A stretch of DNA of 12,527 bases from an uncultured Microbacteriaceae bacterium (GTDB lineage: Bacteria > Actinomycetota > Actinomycetes > Actinomycetales > Microbacteriaceae): assembly GCA_943914115.1 (NCBI GenBank), contig CALUAU010000059.1, positions 1-12,527 on the forward strand, given 5' to 3'. Both the position numbers and the translations under genes were made by a program. The notes under the pieces were generated by a model. It did no database searches. It saw nothing but the letters and a program-made list of their open reading frames with translations, and was not told the DNA's origin. How positions within the stretch are numbered: the first letter of the stretch is position 1; every line of letters starts with the position of its first letter. Below are positions 1 through 6,698 of this stretch, in pieces.

Positions 1-748
1 GTGCCTCATCCAGAATGACAAACGCATCGTTGAGTGTGCGCCCACGCATATAAGCCAGTGGCGCCACCTCAACAACGTTGGTGGCCATGAGTTTCACCAC
101 AAGATCGGGGTCAAGCATTTCTTGCAGAGCATCAAAGAGCGGCCGCAGATAGGGGTCGATCTTGTCGTTGAGCGTGCCGGGCAAAAAACCAAGCCGCTCC
201 CCCGCCTCAACCGCCGGTCGGGTGAGAATCAACCGCGCTACCTCTTTGCGCTGCAACGCTTGCACGGCCTTGGCCATTGCCAAATAGGTCTTCCCCGTGC
301 CCGCCGGCCCAATACCGAAGGTGATGGTGTGCTCGTCAATCGCGTCAACATAGCGCTTTTGCCCCAGTGTTTTGGGGCGAATCGTCTTTCCGCGCGAAGA
401 AACAATAGCCTCACCAAGCACCTGTGCTGGGGCCGGTGCGCCCGGAGTCGCCAACAGCTTCGCGCTGCGAGACACCTGCTCGGGCTCTACCGGAATACCT
501 TGACGGGCCAATTCGAGCAGCTCGTCAACGAGCTGTTGGGCGGCTTTTACCTCGTCTTCGGCGCCGCGAAAGGTGAGTTCGTTACCGCGGGCCAACACGG
601 TAACTCGAGGGTGTTCACGTTCGACCGTTTTCAGCAAACGGTCGCCGGGGCCGAGCAGCTGCACCATTGGCACACTCTCAACCACCACTGTTCGTTCGAT
701 AAGTTCTTCTTCGCGCGTGGTGAATCGCTGATTCGCAGAATTAGGCAA
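1..748 (-). CDS. phoH: PhoH family P-loop ATPase, C-terminal part beyond the window
   Basis: Cytoplasmic PhoH-like ATPase. In many bacteria phoH sits beside ybeY and is linked to RNA metabolism and stress, though its exact reaction is unsettled. The visible 249 codons hold an N-terminal region, a Walker A loop GPAGTGKT at about residues 147-154, and the Walker B stretch AFVILDEA right at the window edge. Roughly the last third of the protein is missing. The chosen start is a TTG at 746-748, giving MPNSANQRF. It has a GAGGG Shine-Dalgarno at 754-758 (5-nt spacer) and lies inside the end of the HIT gene, overlapping it by 8 bp. Later in-frame GTG codons lack a comparable site. It is the last visible gene of the hrcA-dnaJ-rsmE-HIT-phoH run. 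ybeY probably follows outside the window, by analogy with related genomes. The family assignment is firm; the exact start is less so. Confidence 0.93.
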   Translation of the reverse strand, partial: MPNSANQRFTTREEELIERTVVVESVPMVQLLGPGDRLLKTVEREHPRVTVLARGNELTFRGAEDEVKAAQQLVDELLELARQGIPVEPEQVSRSAKLLATPGAPAPAQVLGEAIVSSRGKTIRPKTLGQKRYVDAIDEHTITFGIGPAGTGKTYLAMAKAVQALQRKEVARLILTRPAVEAGERLGFLPGTLNDKIDPYLRPLFDALQEMLDPDLVVKLMATNVVEVAPLAYMRGRTLNDAFVILDEA

Positions 749-1085
749 GTGATCCCTCTTCAAGGCCACCGGCGAGCACATGCGCGTGCACGTGGAACAC
801 GGTCTGCCCACCGCCGGCACCGGTGTTGAATACAAGTCGAAAGTCACCATCCGCGTGTTCGGTGGCGATCTGTTTGGCAACCGTAACCACGTGCGCAAGC
901 AGCTGCGCATCGCCGCTGGCGAGTTCGGTTACGTCACGGTACTGTTCGGTTTTTGGCACCACGAGCACGTGCAGCGGCGCCTGCGGAGCAATGTCGCGGA
1001 ACGCGATCACCCGATCGTCTTCAAACACGATGTCGCTGGGGATTTCGCGCTGGATAATTCGAGTAAAAATGCTGGGCTGGGTCAT
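741..1085 (-). CDS. HIT family protein (histidine triad nucleotide-binding protein, HINT-like)
   Basis: A 114-residue cytoplasmic protein of the histidine triad superfamily, whose members hydrolyse or transfer nucleotides from phosphoramidates and adenylates. The N-terminus SIFTRIIQREIPSDIVFEDD and the triad HVHAHVL (His98, His100, His102) are both clear. The middle His is the expected nucleophile. The length fits the bacterial HINT branch. I start at the ATG at 1083-1085, because family members usually begin a few residues before SIFxxII. An in-frame ATG at 1110-1112 would add nine residues (MAEPTRLEA), and neither ATG has a strong ribosome site. The open frame continues further upstream into rsmE, but that part is only shadow. 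The gene lies 58 nt after rsmE, and its TAA overlaps the phoH start by 8 bp, so translational coupling is likely. The true substrate cannot be inferred. Confidence 0.93.
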   Translation of the reverse strand: MTQPSIFTRIIQREIPSDIVFEDDRVIAFRDIAPQAPLHVLVVPKTEQYRDVTELASGDAQLLAHVVTVAKQIATEHADGDFRLVFNTGAGGGQTVFHVHAHVLAGGLEEGSLA

Positions 1086-1143
1086 GGCTTCGAGTCTAGT
1101 TGGCTCCGCCATATGAACCGCAGAACGCCGATCTCGAAAGCCA

Positions 1144-1875
1144 TTACCAGTGGCCAAGTTTGACCTGTAACACCGCGATAGCGGCCGGACCAGCCGTTGA
1201 GCTGCGTAGCACTTCATTGCCGAGACGAACTCGCTGCGCGCCAAACTGTGTAAACTCATCGAGTTCGTGCGGCTCAATACCACCCTCGGGGCCCACGACG
1301 AGCACGACATCGTCGCCGGTGCAATCAATCTCGCTCAGCCGTTTTTCAGCTCGCGGATCGAGCACGAACACCTGTGCAGCAGGCATCCGCTGCATGAGTT
1401 GCGGCACGCTCACTGCAAGTTCGGCAACGGCAGGTAGTCGTGATGCCAGTGATTGCTTCGCGGCCCCGCGGCAGATGCTCGCCCAGCGGTCTCGCTGCCG
1501 GGCCACCTTCTCACCACGCCACTGCGAGACCGAGCGGTGCGCCTGCCACGGTGTTACCGAACTGACGCCGAGTTCTACCGCGGCCTGCACCGCCATCTCG
1601 TCACGGCCGCCTTTGGCAAGCGCTTGCACCAGGTGGATGCGCGGATTCGGCTCGGCGTCCCGCGTCACCTCGAGCACGTGCACTTCGAAAGCGCTTGGCG
1701 ACACGGCAATAGTTTCACACACCGCGCGCACGCCCTGCCCGTTCAACAGTTCAATCTGTTCGCCCACCCGCAGGCGCGCTACTTTCACCGCGTGTCGCGC
1801 CTCATCACCGTCAACGGTGATTTGCTCGCCGGCAGCGGTATCGGCGATCCACTCCACCAGATACGCGTGTGCCAT
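1144..1875 (-). CDS. rsmE: 16S rRNA (uracil(1498)-N(3))-methyltransferase RsmE
   Basis: SPOUT-class methyltransferase that uses S-adenosylmethionine to methylate N3 of U1498 in 16S rRNA on the 30S subunit. The 243-residue length is normal. Residues 1-70 resemble the PUA-like RNA-binding domain, including DEARHAVKVARLRVGE. The C-terminal trefoil knot shows GPEGG at 195-199 and LGNEVLRSSTAG at 218-229, the usual AdoMet-binding pair. The second motif reads LRSSTA where E. coli has LRTETA; variants with Ser before Thr-Ala occur elsewhere, so I do not read this as loss of function. The ATG overlaps the dnaJ stop by one base (TAATG), a typical coupled junction with little Shine-Dalgarno of its own. 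It belongs to the hrcA-dnaJ-rsmE-HIT-phoH run. The dnaJ-rsmE pairing is widespread in bacteria. Confidence 0.95.
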   Translation of the reverse strand: MAHAYLVEWIADTAAGEQITVDGDEARHAVKVARLRVGEQIELLNGQGVRAVCETIAVSPSAFEVHVLEVTRDAEPNPRIHLVQALAKGGRDEMAVQAAVELGVSSVTPWQAHRSVSQWRGEKVARQRDRWASICRGAAKQSLASRLPAVAELAVSVPQLMQRMPAAQVFVLDPRAEKRLSEIDCTGDDVVLVVGPEGGIEPHELDEFTQFGAQRVRLGNEVLRSSTAGPAAIAVLQVKLGHW

Positions 1876-2963
1876 TAGCGCCCGAATCGCTCCCGCATCT
1901 TCGAGAACAAGCCGTGTTTCGTGGCTGCGAGTTTAGGTTTGGCTGAATTGCGGTCGCGTTCGGCAAACTCGCGCAGCAGCTGCTTTTGTCGGCCATCGAG
2001 CTTCGTCGGAGTGATCACCTGAACGGTTACCTTCACGTCGCCGCGCTGGGTCGATTGCAGTCGGGTGATGCCGCGCCCAGCCACGGTGAGCACCTCGCCC
2101 GACTGTACTCCCGCGGGGATATCGAGTTCGATATCCCCGTCGAGTCCCGGCAGCGTAACGTGCGCGCCGAGCACCGCGTCAACCATGCCCACTTCGAGCA
2201 GGCATTCGAGATCGTCGTTCGAACGATGCCAAACCTCATGATCGCGAACCCGAATCTCAAGATACAGATCGGCATTGGTGCCACCCGCGGGGCCTGCCTC
2301 CCCCTGACCGGGAAGCCGGATACGCAGACCAGAGTCAACGCCCGCGGGAACATCAACCGGAATCGTGGTGCGCGCCCGCACTCGACCCTGGCCGTGGCAG
2401 GTGTTGCAGTGTTTGTCGATCACCGTGCCGTAGCCGTGGCAGGTGCCGCACGGTGAGGCGGTGATCACCGGCCCGAGCACCGAACGCACCTGGCGGCGCA
2501 CCTCACCGGCACCGCCACATTCTGAACAGGTCTTCGGTGACACGCCGTCGGCGCAGCAGGTCCCGTCACAATCGGGGCAGCGTTCAGCGGTGTTGACCTC
2601 AATATCGCGGTGCGTGCCAAACATCACCTCGTGCAGGTCGAGATCGACGTGCACCAGCGCATCCTGTCCGCGCTGCGCACGCGACCGCGGGCCGCGACCA
2701 CCCGCTGCACCACCAAAGAAAGCGTCGAAAATATCACCAAAGCCGAAGCCGCCGCCGGCGCTCGGTCCGGCATCGTACTGTCGCCGGCGCTGCGGGTCAC
2801 CAAGCGTGTCGTAAGCCGCGGTCACATCCTTGAACTGCTCGGCAGCCTCCGGTGACGGATTCACATCGGGATGCAGCTGCCGCGCAAGTTTGCGATAGGC
2901 CTTTTTGATTTCATCCTGGCTTGCATCGCGAGCTACACCGAGAGTCTCGTAAAAATCTGCCAA
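1875..2963 (-). CDS. dnaJ: Chaperone protein DnaJ (class A Hsp40, DnaJ2-type)
   Basis: Co-chaperone that delivers unfolded clients to DnaK and stimulates its ATPase. The 362-residue protein has all class A parts. The J domain covers about residues 3-64, with HPD at 31-33. A short Gly/Phe linker follows at about 65-90. The zinc-finger region has four Cys motifs starting at 129, 146, 172 and 186, and the client-binding C-terminal domains run from about 200 onward. The first zinc motif reads CPDCDGTCC, with Cys in place of the usual second Gly and an extra Cys after it; all eight expected ligand cysteines remain. The start is TTG at 2961-2963 with a good GAGGAG site nine bases upstream; no ATG gives a complete J domain. 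Linkage to hrcA rather than to dnaK-grpE marks it as the second actinobacterial DnaJ, presumably under HrcA control. The 3' end overlaps rsmE by one base. Confidence 0.97.
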   Translation of the reverse strand: MADFYETLGVARDASQDEIKKAYRKLARQLHPDVNPSPEAAEQFKDVTAAYDTLGDPQRRRQYDAGPSAGGGFGFGDIFDAFFGGAAGGRGPRSRAQRGQDALVHVDLDLHEVMFGTHRDIEVNTAERCPDCDGTCCADGVSPKTCSECGGAGEVRRQVRSVLGPVITASPCGTCHGYGTVIDKHCNTCHGQGRVRARTTIPVDVPAGVDSGLRIRLPGQGEAGPAGGTNADLYLEIRVRDHEVWHRSNDDLECLLEVGMVDAVLGAHVTLPGLDGDIELDIPAGVQSGEVLTVAGRGITRLQSTQRGDVKVTVQVITPTKLDGRQKQLLREFAERDRNSAKPKLAATKHGLFSKMRERFGR

Positions 2964-2972
2964 GTTAAACGG

Positions 2973-2978
2973 CTCCTC
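2973..2978 (-). promoter_or_regulatory. Ribosome binding site GAGGAG for dnaJ
   Basis: On the minus strand GAGGAG lies nine bases before a TTG codon that begins the conserved DnaJ sequence ADFYETLGV. This site decides the TTG start, because no ATG or GTG is available at the right place. Confidence 0.7.
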
Positions 2979-3029
2979 ATGAGTGTGGTTAAAAAAGGTG
3001 GTGGTCGGTGGGGTTCAGTGCGGCACGAA

Positions 3030-4052
3030 TTAATCGTGCAGATCATCGGCGAGCCGCGATAGGTAGCGGGCCACCGCACGCACCGCGGCAATGTTGTTCG
3101 AATAGTCCATTCTTGTCGGCCCCAGCAGGCCAACCCGCGCCGCACCGCCCTCAGCCCGATACTGGGTCGCCACCACGCTGGTTTCTTCCAGCGTGGCATC
3201 TTCGTGTTCTTGTCCGATCGATACCGCCACTTCGCGATCACTGAGATCCAGTTCGGTGAACAGCCGCAGCAGCACCACCTGTTCTTCGATCGCTTCGAGC
3301 AGCGGCAGGATGGTCGAAAAATCGCGCTCTGAGCGCGCCAGGTTGGCGGCGCCGGCAATTACCAGGCGATGATGCTGATTCGCCAGCACCTGGTCGACAA
3401 GTGCTGCCGCCAACGGCGTGGCCGCCGCCACATCCTCTGGGGCAAGGAAGTCTTCGGGGCTGCGCAGCAGTGCCGCCGCATCCCGCAGTCGTTTGCCGAC
3501 GAGCTGCTCGTTGAACCGATCGCGTAACCGTTCGAGTAGTTCGGCGGTTACGGGCTCGGCAAGTTCAGTGATGCGCTGTTCAACGCGACCGCTATCGGTA
3601 ATGAGCACCGTGAGCACCCGCCGCTCGTGCAGCGGCACGAGTTCAATGCGGTGCACATCGGTGTTGAGCAGCGACGGTAGGTGCCCGATGGCAACCGATC
3701 CGGTCAGCTGCGCGAGCATCCGCACCGACCTATCGAGCAGCTGTTCGGGGTCGAGGGTACCGGCCATGAATTGCGAAATGGCCCGACGCTGGGCCGGTGT
3801 GAGTGGGCGCACCTCGGCCAGCCGGTCGACAAACACGCGATATCCCTTATCGGTGGGGATGCGCCCAGAGGAGGTGTGCGGGGCCGTGATGAGTTCGGCC
3901 TCTTCGAGCACCGACATATCGTTTCGAATCGTTGCCGCCGAAACGTTGAAACCGTGACGGTCGACGATTCGCTGCGAGCCCACCGGCTCGCTGGTGGCGA
4001 CATAGTCACCGACAATTGCACGCAGCACCTCGAGGCTCCGCTCGGTAATCAT
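3030..4052 (-). CDS. hrcA: Heat-inducible transcription repressor HrcA
   Basis: DNA-binding repressor of class I heat-shock genes. In the family it binds CIRCE inverted repeats and needs GroEL to stay active. The predicted protein has 340 residues, normal for HrcA. It has an N-terminal winged helix with SAATIRNDMSVLEEAELI at 38-55, the family signature HTSSGRIPTDKGYRVFVD at about 59-76, and a GAF-like effector and dimerisation region with an inserted domain. I start at the ATG at 4050-4052; a GTG directly before it would add one residue. The preceding bases (GGTGGTGAAG) are only a moderate ribosome site. A CIRCE-like repeat lies 20 bp upstream, so autorepression is expected. dnaJ follows 66 nt downstream, then rsmE, a HIT gene and phoH. 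No groEL or groES is in this window. Confidence 0.97.
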   Translation of the reverse strand: MITERSLEVLRAIVGDYVATSEPVGSQRIVDRHGFNVSAATIRNDMSVLEEAELITAPHTSSGRIPTDKGYRVFVDRLAEVRPLTPAQRRAISQFMAGTLDPEQLLDRSVRMLAQLTGSVAIGHLPSLLNTDVHRIELVPLHERRVLTVLITDSGRVEQRITELAEPVTAELLERLRDRFNEQLVGKRLRDAAALLRSPEDFLAPEDVAAATPLAAALVDQVLANQHHRLVIAGAANLARSERDFSTILPLLEAIEEQVVLLRLFTELDLSDREVAVSIGQEHEDATLEETSVVATQYRAEGGAARVGLLGPTRMDYSNNIAAVRAVARYLSRLADDLHD

Positions 4053-4072
4053 CACTTCACCACCGTTCTACA

Positions 4073-4099
4073 TTGGCACTCCAACATGCTGACTGCCAA
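4073..4099. promoter_or_regulatory. CIRCE-type operator (HrcA binding site) upstream of hrcA
   Basis: The plus strand reads TTGGCACTC, nine bases, then GACTGCCAA. The perfect complement of the left arm would be GAGTGCCAA, so the arms match at eight of nine positions with the exact 9-9-9 spacing of CIRCE. Compared with the published consensus TTAGCACTC-N9-GAGTGCTAA, each arm differs at one shared position (A to G in one, T to C in the other), and the right arm also has a G-to-C change. The site is 20 bp from the hrcA start codon and abuts a -10-like hexamer, where a repressor would block initiation. HrcA is encoded next door, which strengthens the call. Binding is inferred. Confidence 0.85.
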
Positions 4100-4104
4100 T
4101 TGTA
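4099..4104 (-). promoter_or_regulatory. Putative -10 hexamer (TACAAT) for the hrcA operon
   Basis: Reading the minus strand, TACAAT lies just upstream of, and overlaps by one base, the CIRCE-like repeat. It matches five of six positions of TATAAT. A start site about seven bases on would fall in the distal CIRCE arm. I do not see a good -35: the hexamer at a 17-bp spacing is GTAAAC. Position relative to the operator is the main support. Confidence 0.4.
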
Positions 4105-4212
4105 CGCCGCCAGCGCATTCGGTTTACTGTTTCGCTGCCCGCGTAACCTGCGGTCGACACCGCCTCGCTGACACCTTGCTCGTGTTAGCTGTGTGGACAA
4201 CCGATACGCACG

Positions 4213-4219
4213 GGAAGGA
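4213..4219 (+). promoter_or_regulatory. Ribosome binding site GGAAGGA for the DUF4870 gene
   Basis: GGAAGGA lies nine bases before the ATG at 4229-4231. An in-frame upstream ATG at 4220-4222 touches this site and is too close to use it, and an upstream GTG at 4193 has no site. This fixes the start at MTSTPDQSQ. Confidence 0.65.
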
Positions 4220-4228
4220 ATGTTCCGA

Positions 4229-4726
4229 ATGACTTCAACACCCGACCAGTCGCAACCCGGCGACGGCGCGCAACAGTACAACCCCTATCAGCAGAACAAC
4301 CCATATCAGCAGCACAACAGCAGCAGCCAGCAGAACGCCCACGGCGCTGGCCAGGGGCAGCAGCCTGGTTACAACCCGCAGCAGCCACAGCAACCCGCAG
4401 TCAACCCCAACACCTCCCTCATGTGGGGCCACCTGTTGAATATCGTCTCGGTTATTGGGCCGCTCGTGTACTGGCTCGCAACTCGCGAAACCAGCCAGGC
4501 GCACGATCGCGAGGGTAAAGAGGCGCTCAACTGGGGCATCACCGTGGCAATCGCGTCGATCGCCTGCAGCCTGCTCTACATCATCCCCTTTATTGGCGCG
4601 GTGATCGGCGGCACCCTCATCGGGGCCGTTGGGCTCGTCAACCTCATCTTCGCGATTTATGCGGCCGTTGAAACCAGCAACAAGGGCGGATACCGCTACC
4701 CGTTCACGCTCAACCTCGTGAAGTAG
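4229..4726 (+). CDS. DUF4870 domain-containing membrane protein with Asn/Gln/Pro-rich N-terminal tail
   Basis: A 165-residue predicted inner-membrane protein whose function is not known. Residues 1 to about 63 form a hydrophilic tail rich in Gln, Asn and Pro, with two tandem NPYQQ units and a later PGYNPQQPQQP stretch, and are probably disordered. The C-terminal about 100 residues look like DUF4870 (Tic20-like small membrane proteins): SLMWGHLLNIVSVIGPLVYW, then the hallmark HDREGKEALNWG-type segment, then a long hydrophobic region of two helices (SIACSLLYIIPFIGAVIGG, GLVNLIFAIYAAVETSNKGG). A C-terminal YPFTLNLVK fits the family. No signal peptide is seen. It is divergent from hrcA, sharing 176 bp that contain the CIRCE site, and convergent with hemW with 27 bp between stops. 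It is the only plus-strand gene between the two minus-strand runs. I recall related genomes keeping such a gene beside hrcA; that is memory, not a search. Confidence 0.85.
   Translation: MTSTPDQSQPGDGAQQYNPYQQNNPYQQHNSSSQQNAHGAGQGQQPGYNPQQPQQPAVNPNTSLMWGHLLNIVSVIGPLVYWLATRETSQAHDREGKEALNWGITVAIASIACSLLYIIPFIGAVIGGTLIGAVGLVNLIFAIYAAVETSNKGGYRYPFTLNLVK
4280..4315 (+). repeat. Tandem 18-bp repeat encoding NPYQQ(N/H)
   Basis: Two adjacent 18-bp units, at 4280-4297 and 4298-4315, differ at 2 of 18 bases and encode NPYQQN then NPYQQH in the disordered tail of the DUF4870 protein. A run of CAG-type codons follows. The near-identity at DNA level, including synonymous sites, suggests a recent local duplication in low-complexity sequence. 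Confidence 0.8.
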
Positions 4727-4753
4727 GCTCTTAAGCAGGCCGAGCCGTCTCGC

Positions 4754-5962
4754 CTAGGTGAGCGCCCGCGCCACCACATCGGCGAGCAGCCGGCCACGCA
4801 GCGTCAGCACGATCCGACCCCGCATCGCCGCTGTCGCATCCACCAGCTCATCAGCAATGAGCTCAGCCACCCGCGAGCGATCGGGCAGCTCGGCAATCGG
4901 CAGCCCCTCGGCAAGTCGTGTGCGCAGCAGCACCCGCTCAAGTTGGCGAGCATCGGCATCGAGCACCTCGCGGCCGTGTGCGGGTGAAACACCGGCAGCG
5001 AGCCGGTCACCATAGGCGGCCGGATGCTTCACATTCCAAAAACGTACGCCGGCAACATGGCTGTGGGCACCGGGGCCGAACCCCCACCAGTCGGTGTCAT
5101 GCCAGTACGCCAGATTGTGACGCGAGGGGTGCTTACCGGCAAACGACCAATTCGAAATTTCGTACCACCTGAACCCTGCCGCTTGCAGTCGGCTATCGGC
5201 GAGCTCATACATTTCGGCCTGCAGATCGTCATCAACCGGCGGCAGCTCTCCCCTGCGGATGCGCCGCTCGAGCGCCGTACCGGGCTCAACAATCAGCGCA
5301 TAGGCAGAAATATGGGTCGGCTCCAGGGCAATCGCGGCCTCAAGCGAGCGCTCCCAATCGGCAAGAGTTTCGCCCGGAGCGCCATAAATCAGGTCAACCG
5401 AGGTTTCGAGCCCGGCAGCTTTCGCGGCGGCAACCACCTCGGGTACCCGCTCGGGGGTGTGGGTGCGATCAAGCGTGGCGAGCACGCTCGGAACCGCCGA
5501 CTGCATCCCAAAACTCACCCGGGTAACACCACCGGCGCGCAGTGCGGCAAGTTTCTTTGCATCCACGCTGTCGGGGTTCGCTTCAACAGTTACCTCGGCA
5601 TCTGAAACGATACCGAAGGTGTCACGCAAGGCAGCCAGCACCGCAACGAGATCATCGGCAGCCAACAGCGTCGGTGTACCGCCACCAAAAAACACCGTCG
5701 ACAGCGGCTCATGATGCCCCACGCGATCGAGCACTGACCGGGCAAGGGCGATCTCACGAAGCACCGAGTCGGCGTAGTTGCTGCGACTCACCGAGCCGAG
5801 TTCATCAGCGGTGTAGGTGTTGAAATCGCAATAGCCGCAGCGCACCCGGCAAAACGGGATGTGCACATACGCGCCAAACTGCCGCCCCGGCGCCACCGCA
5901 TCAAGCGGTAGCGCACCGTCAGCGGGTACCGGCTCGCCTAGGGGTAGCGCGCTAGGGGGCAA
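4754..5962 (-). CDS. hemW: Radical SAM heme chaperone HemW (coproporphyrinogen III oxidase-like)
   Basis: Radical-SAM protein of the HemN/HemW family. HemW members bind heme and an iron-sulfur cluster and are thought to deliver heme to respiratory proteins rather than act as coproporphyrinogen dehydrogenase. The protein has 402 residues. YVHIPFC leads into the CxxxCxxC cluster motif (Cys38, Cys42, Cys45) followed by DFNTYT. GGGTPTLL at 93-100 is the AdoMet-binding glycine motif, HISAYALIVEPGT lies mid-protein, and a HemW C-terminal domain follows. The sequence after the third Cys (DF) is of HemW type. The start is TTG at 5960-5962. It lacks a strong ribosome site but gives SALPLGEPVPADG, an N-terminus I recall as conserved in Microbacteriaceae. 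It overlaps the end of thyX by 11 bp, so translation probably depends on thyX. Its stop is 27 bp from the convergent DUF4870 stop. Confidence 0.93.
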   Translation of the reverse strand: MPPSALPLGEPVPADGALPLDAVAPGRQFGAYVHIPFCRVRCGYCDFNTYTADELGSVSRSNYADSVLREIALARSVLDRVGHHEPLSTVFFGGGTPTLLAADDLVAVLAALRDTFGIVSDAEVTVEANPDSVDAKKLAALRAGGVTRVSFGMQSAVPSVLATLDRTHTPERVPEVVAAAKAAGLETSVDLIYGAPGETLADWERSLEAAIALEPTHISAYALIVEPGTALERRIRRGELPPVDDDLQAEMYELADSRLQAAGFRWYEISNWSFAGKHPSRHNLAYWHDTDWWGFGPGAHSHVAGVRFWNVKHPAAYGDRLAAGVSPAHGREVLDADARQLERVLLRTRLAEGLPIAELPDRSRVAELIADELVDATAAMRGRIVLTLRGRLLADVVARALT

Positions 5963-6695
5963 CTCGGCCGTTCTTGTCGAAAGCAGCGGCCGTAGCCGGC
6001 ATCAGCTCACGCCAGAATGCCTCCATCTTTTCGGCCACCATCTCGATCTCGCGCTGCGGGAAGGACGGAAACGCCGAGTCTTCACGCTTGGTGCGCAGCG
6101 AAAGAAAGTTCATCAGCGAACGCGCGTTCATCGTGACGTACATGCTCGAGTAGATATTCACCGGCAGCACCGACCGGGCCACCTCGCGAGCGACTCCCGC
6201 AGCGAGCATCCGCTGATACGACTCATAGGCGCGGGTCGACGACTCGCGAATCTCGTGTTCTACCAGCTCGTGCTGTTCGGGAGTGCCCGGGAAAAACTCA
6301 TATTTGCCGGGGCGGCCCTCCTGCACGAGCATACGTTCACGGTTCGGTACATAAAACACCGGACGCAGCTGCCGATAGCGGCCCGACTCTTCGTTATAGC
6401 TTGCCATCCGGTGTCGTTGAAACTCACGGAACACAAAAATCGGCGCGGAAACATAGAACGTCATTGAGTTGTGCTCGAACGGAGTGCCGTGCCGGTCGCG
6501 CATCAAAAAGTTAATGAGCCCGAGGTCACGTTTGGCGAGCTCTCCCGATTCCGTGGCCTGCGCATCAGTTACCAGGGTCTGCTCGCCCACCGTCGAGACG
6601 CGGGCCGAGTACAGCACATCGCTATCACTTGCCTGGGCACGAACCAGCTCAACAGTTACATCATCACGGAATTCAATCGCGTCGCTCACGCCCAC
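5952..6695 (-). CDS. thyX: Flavin-dependent thymidylate synthase ThyX
   Basis: Makes dTMP from dUMP using FAD, NADPH and methylene-tetrahydrofolate; unrelated in fold to ThyA. The 247-residue length is typical. The diagnostic ThyX motif RHRx7S is present: RHR at 94-96 and Ser104 within RHRMASYNEESGRYR. GTPFEHNSMTFYV at 70-82 and ARSLMNFLSLR at 191-201 are the expected flavin and substrate regions. The start is GTG at 6693-6695 with AGGG six bases upstream (6702-6705); a second GTG two codons later is possible. The gene starts three bases after the stop of the small TPR membrane gene, and its end overlaps hemW by 11 bp. In many actinobacteria thyX sits between dapB and dapA. Here dapB is upstream, but dapA is absent and hemW follows directly. 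Confidence 0.97.
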   Translation of the reverse strand: MGVSDAIEFRDDVTVELVRAQASDSDVLYSARVSTVGEQTLVTDAQATESGELAKRDLGLINFLMRDRHGTPFEHNSMTFYVSAPIFVFREFQRHRMASYNEESGRYRQLRPVFYVPNRERMLVQEGRPGKYEFFPGTPEQHELVEHEIRESSTRAYESYQRMLAAGVAREVARSVLPVNIYSSMYVTMNARSLMNFLSLRTKREDSAFPSFPQREIEMVAEKMEAFWRELMPATAAAFDKNGRVAP

Positions 6696-6698
6696 AGC

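Noticed and set aside
100..830. Long plus-strand open frame over phoH
   Set aside because: It is antisense to the clearly coding phoH and the end of the HIT gene. The translation is Arg/His-rich with no family resemblance.
1086..1328. Longer N-terminus for the HIT protein (195 residues)
   Set aside because: The added part lies in rsmE sequence in another frame and resembles no HIT protein. Family members begin just before SIFxxII.
4193..4228. Upstream GTG start (4193) for the DUF4870 gene
   Set aside because: It has no ribosome site, whereas GGAAGGA is well placed for the ATG at 4229. The added residues (MDNRYAREGMFR) cover the ribosome site itself.
4727..4753. Possible terminator between the convergent DUF4870 and hemW genes
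   Set aside because: Only a five-base pairing (GGCTC/GAGCC) with an 11-base loop and no T-run is present. The gap is just 27 bp, so I cannot support a terminator.
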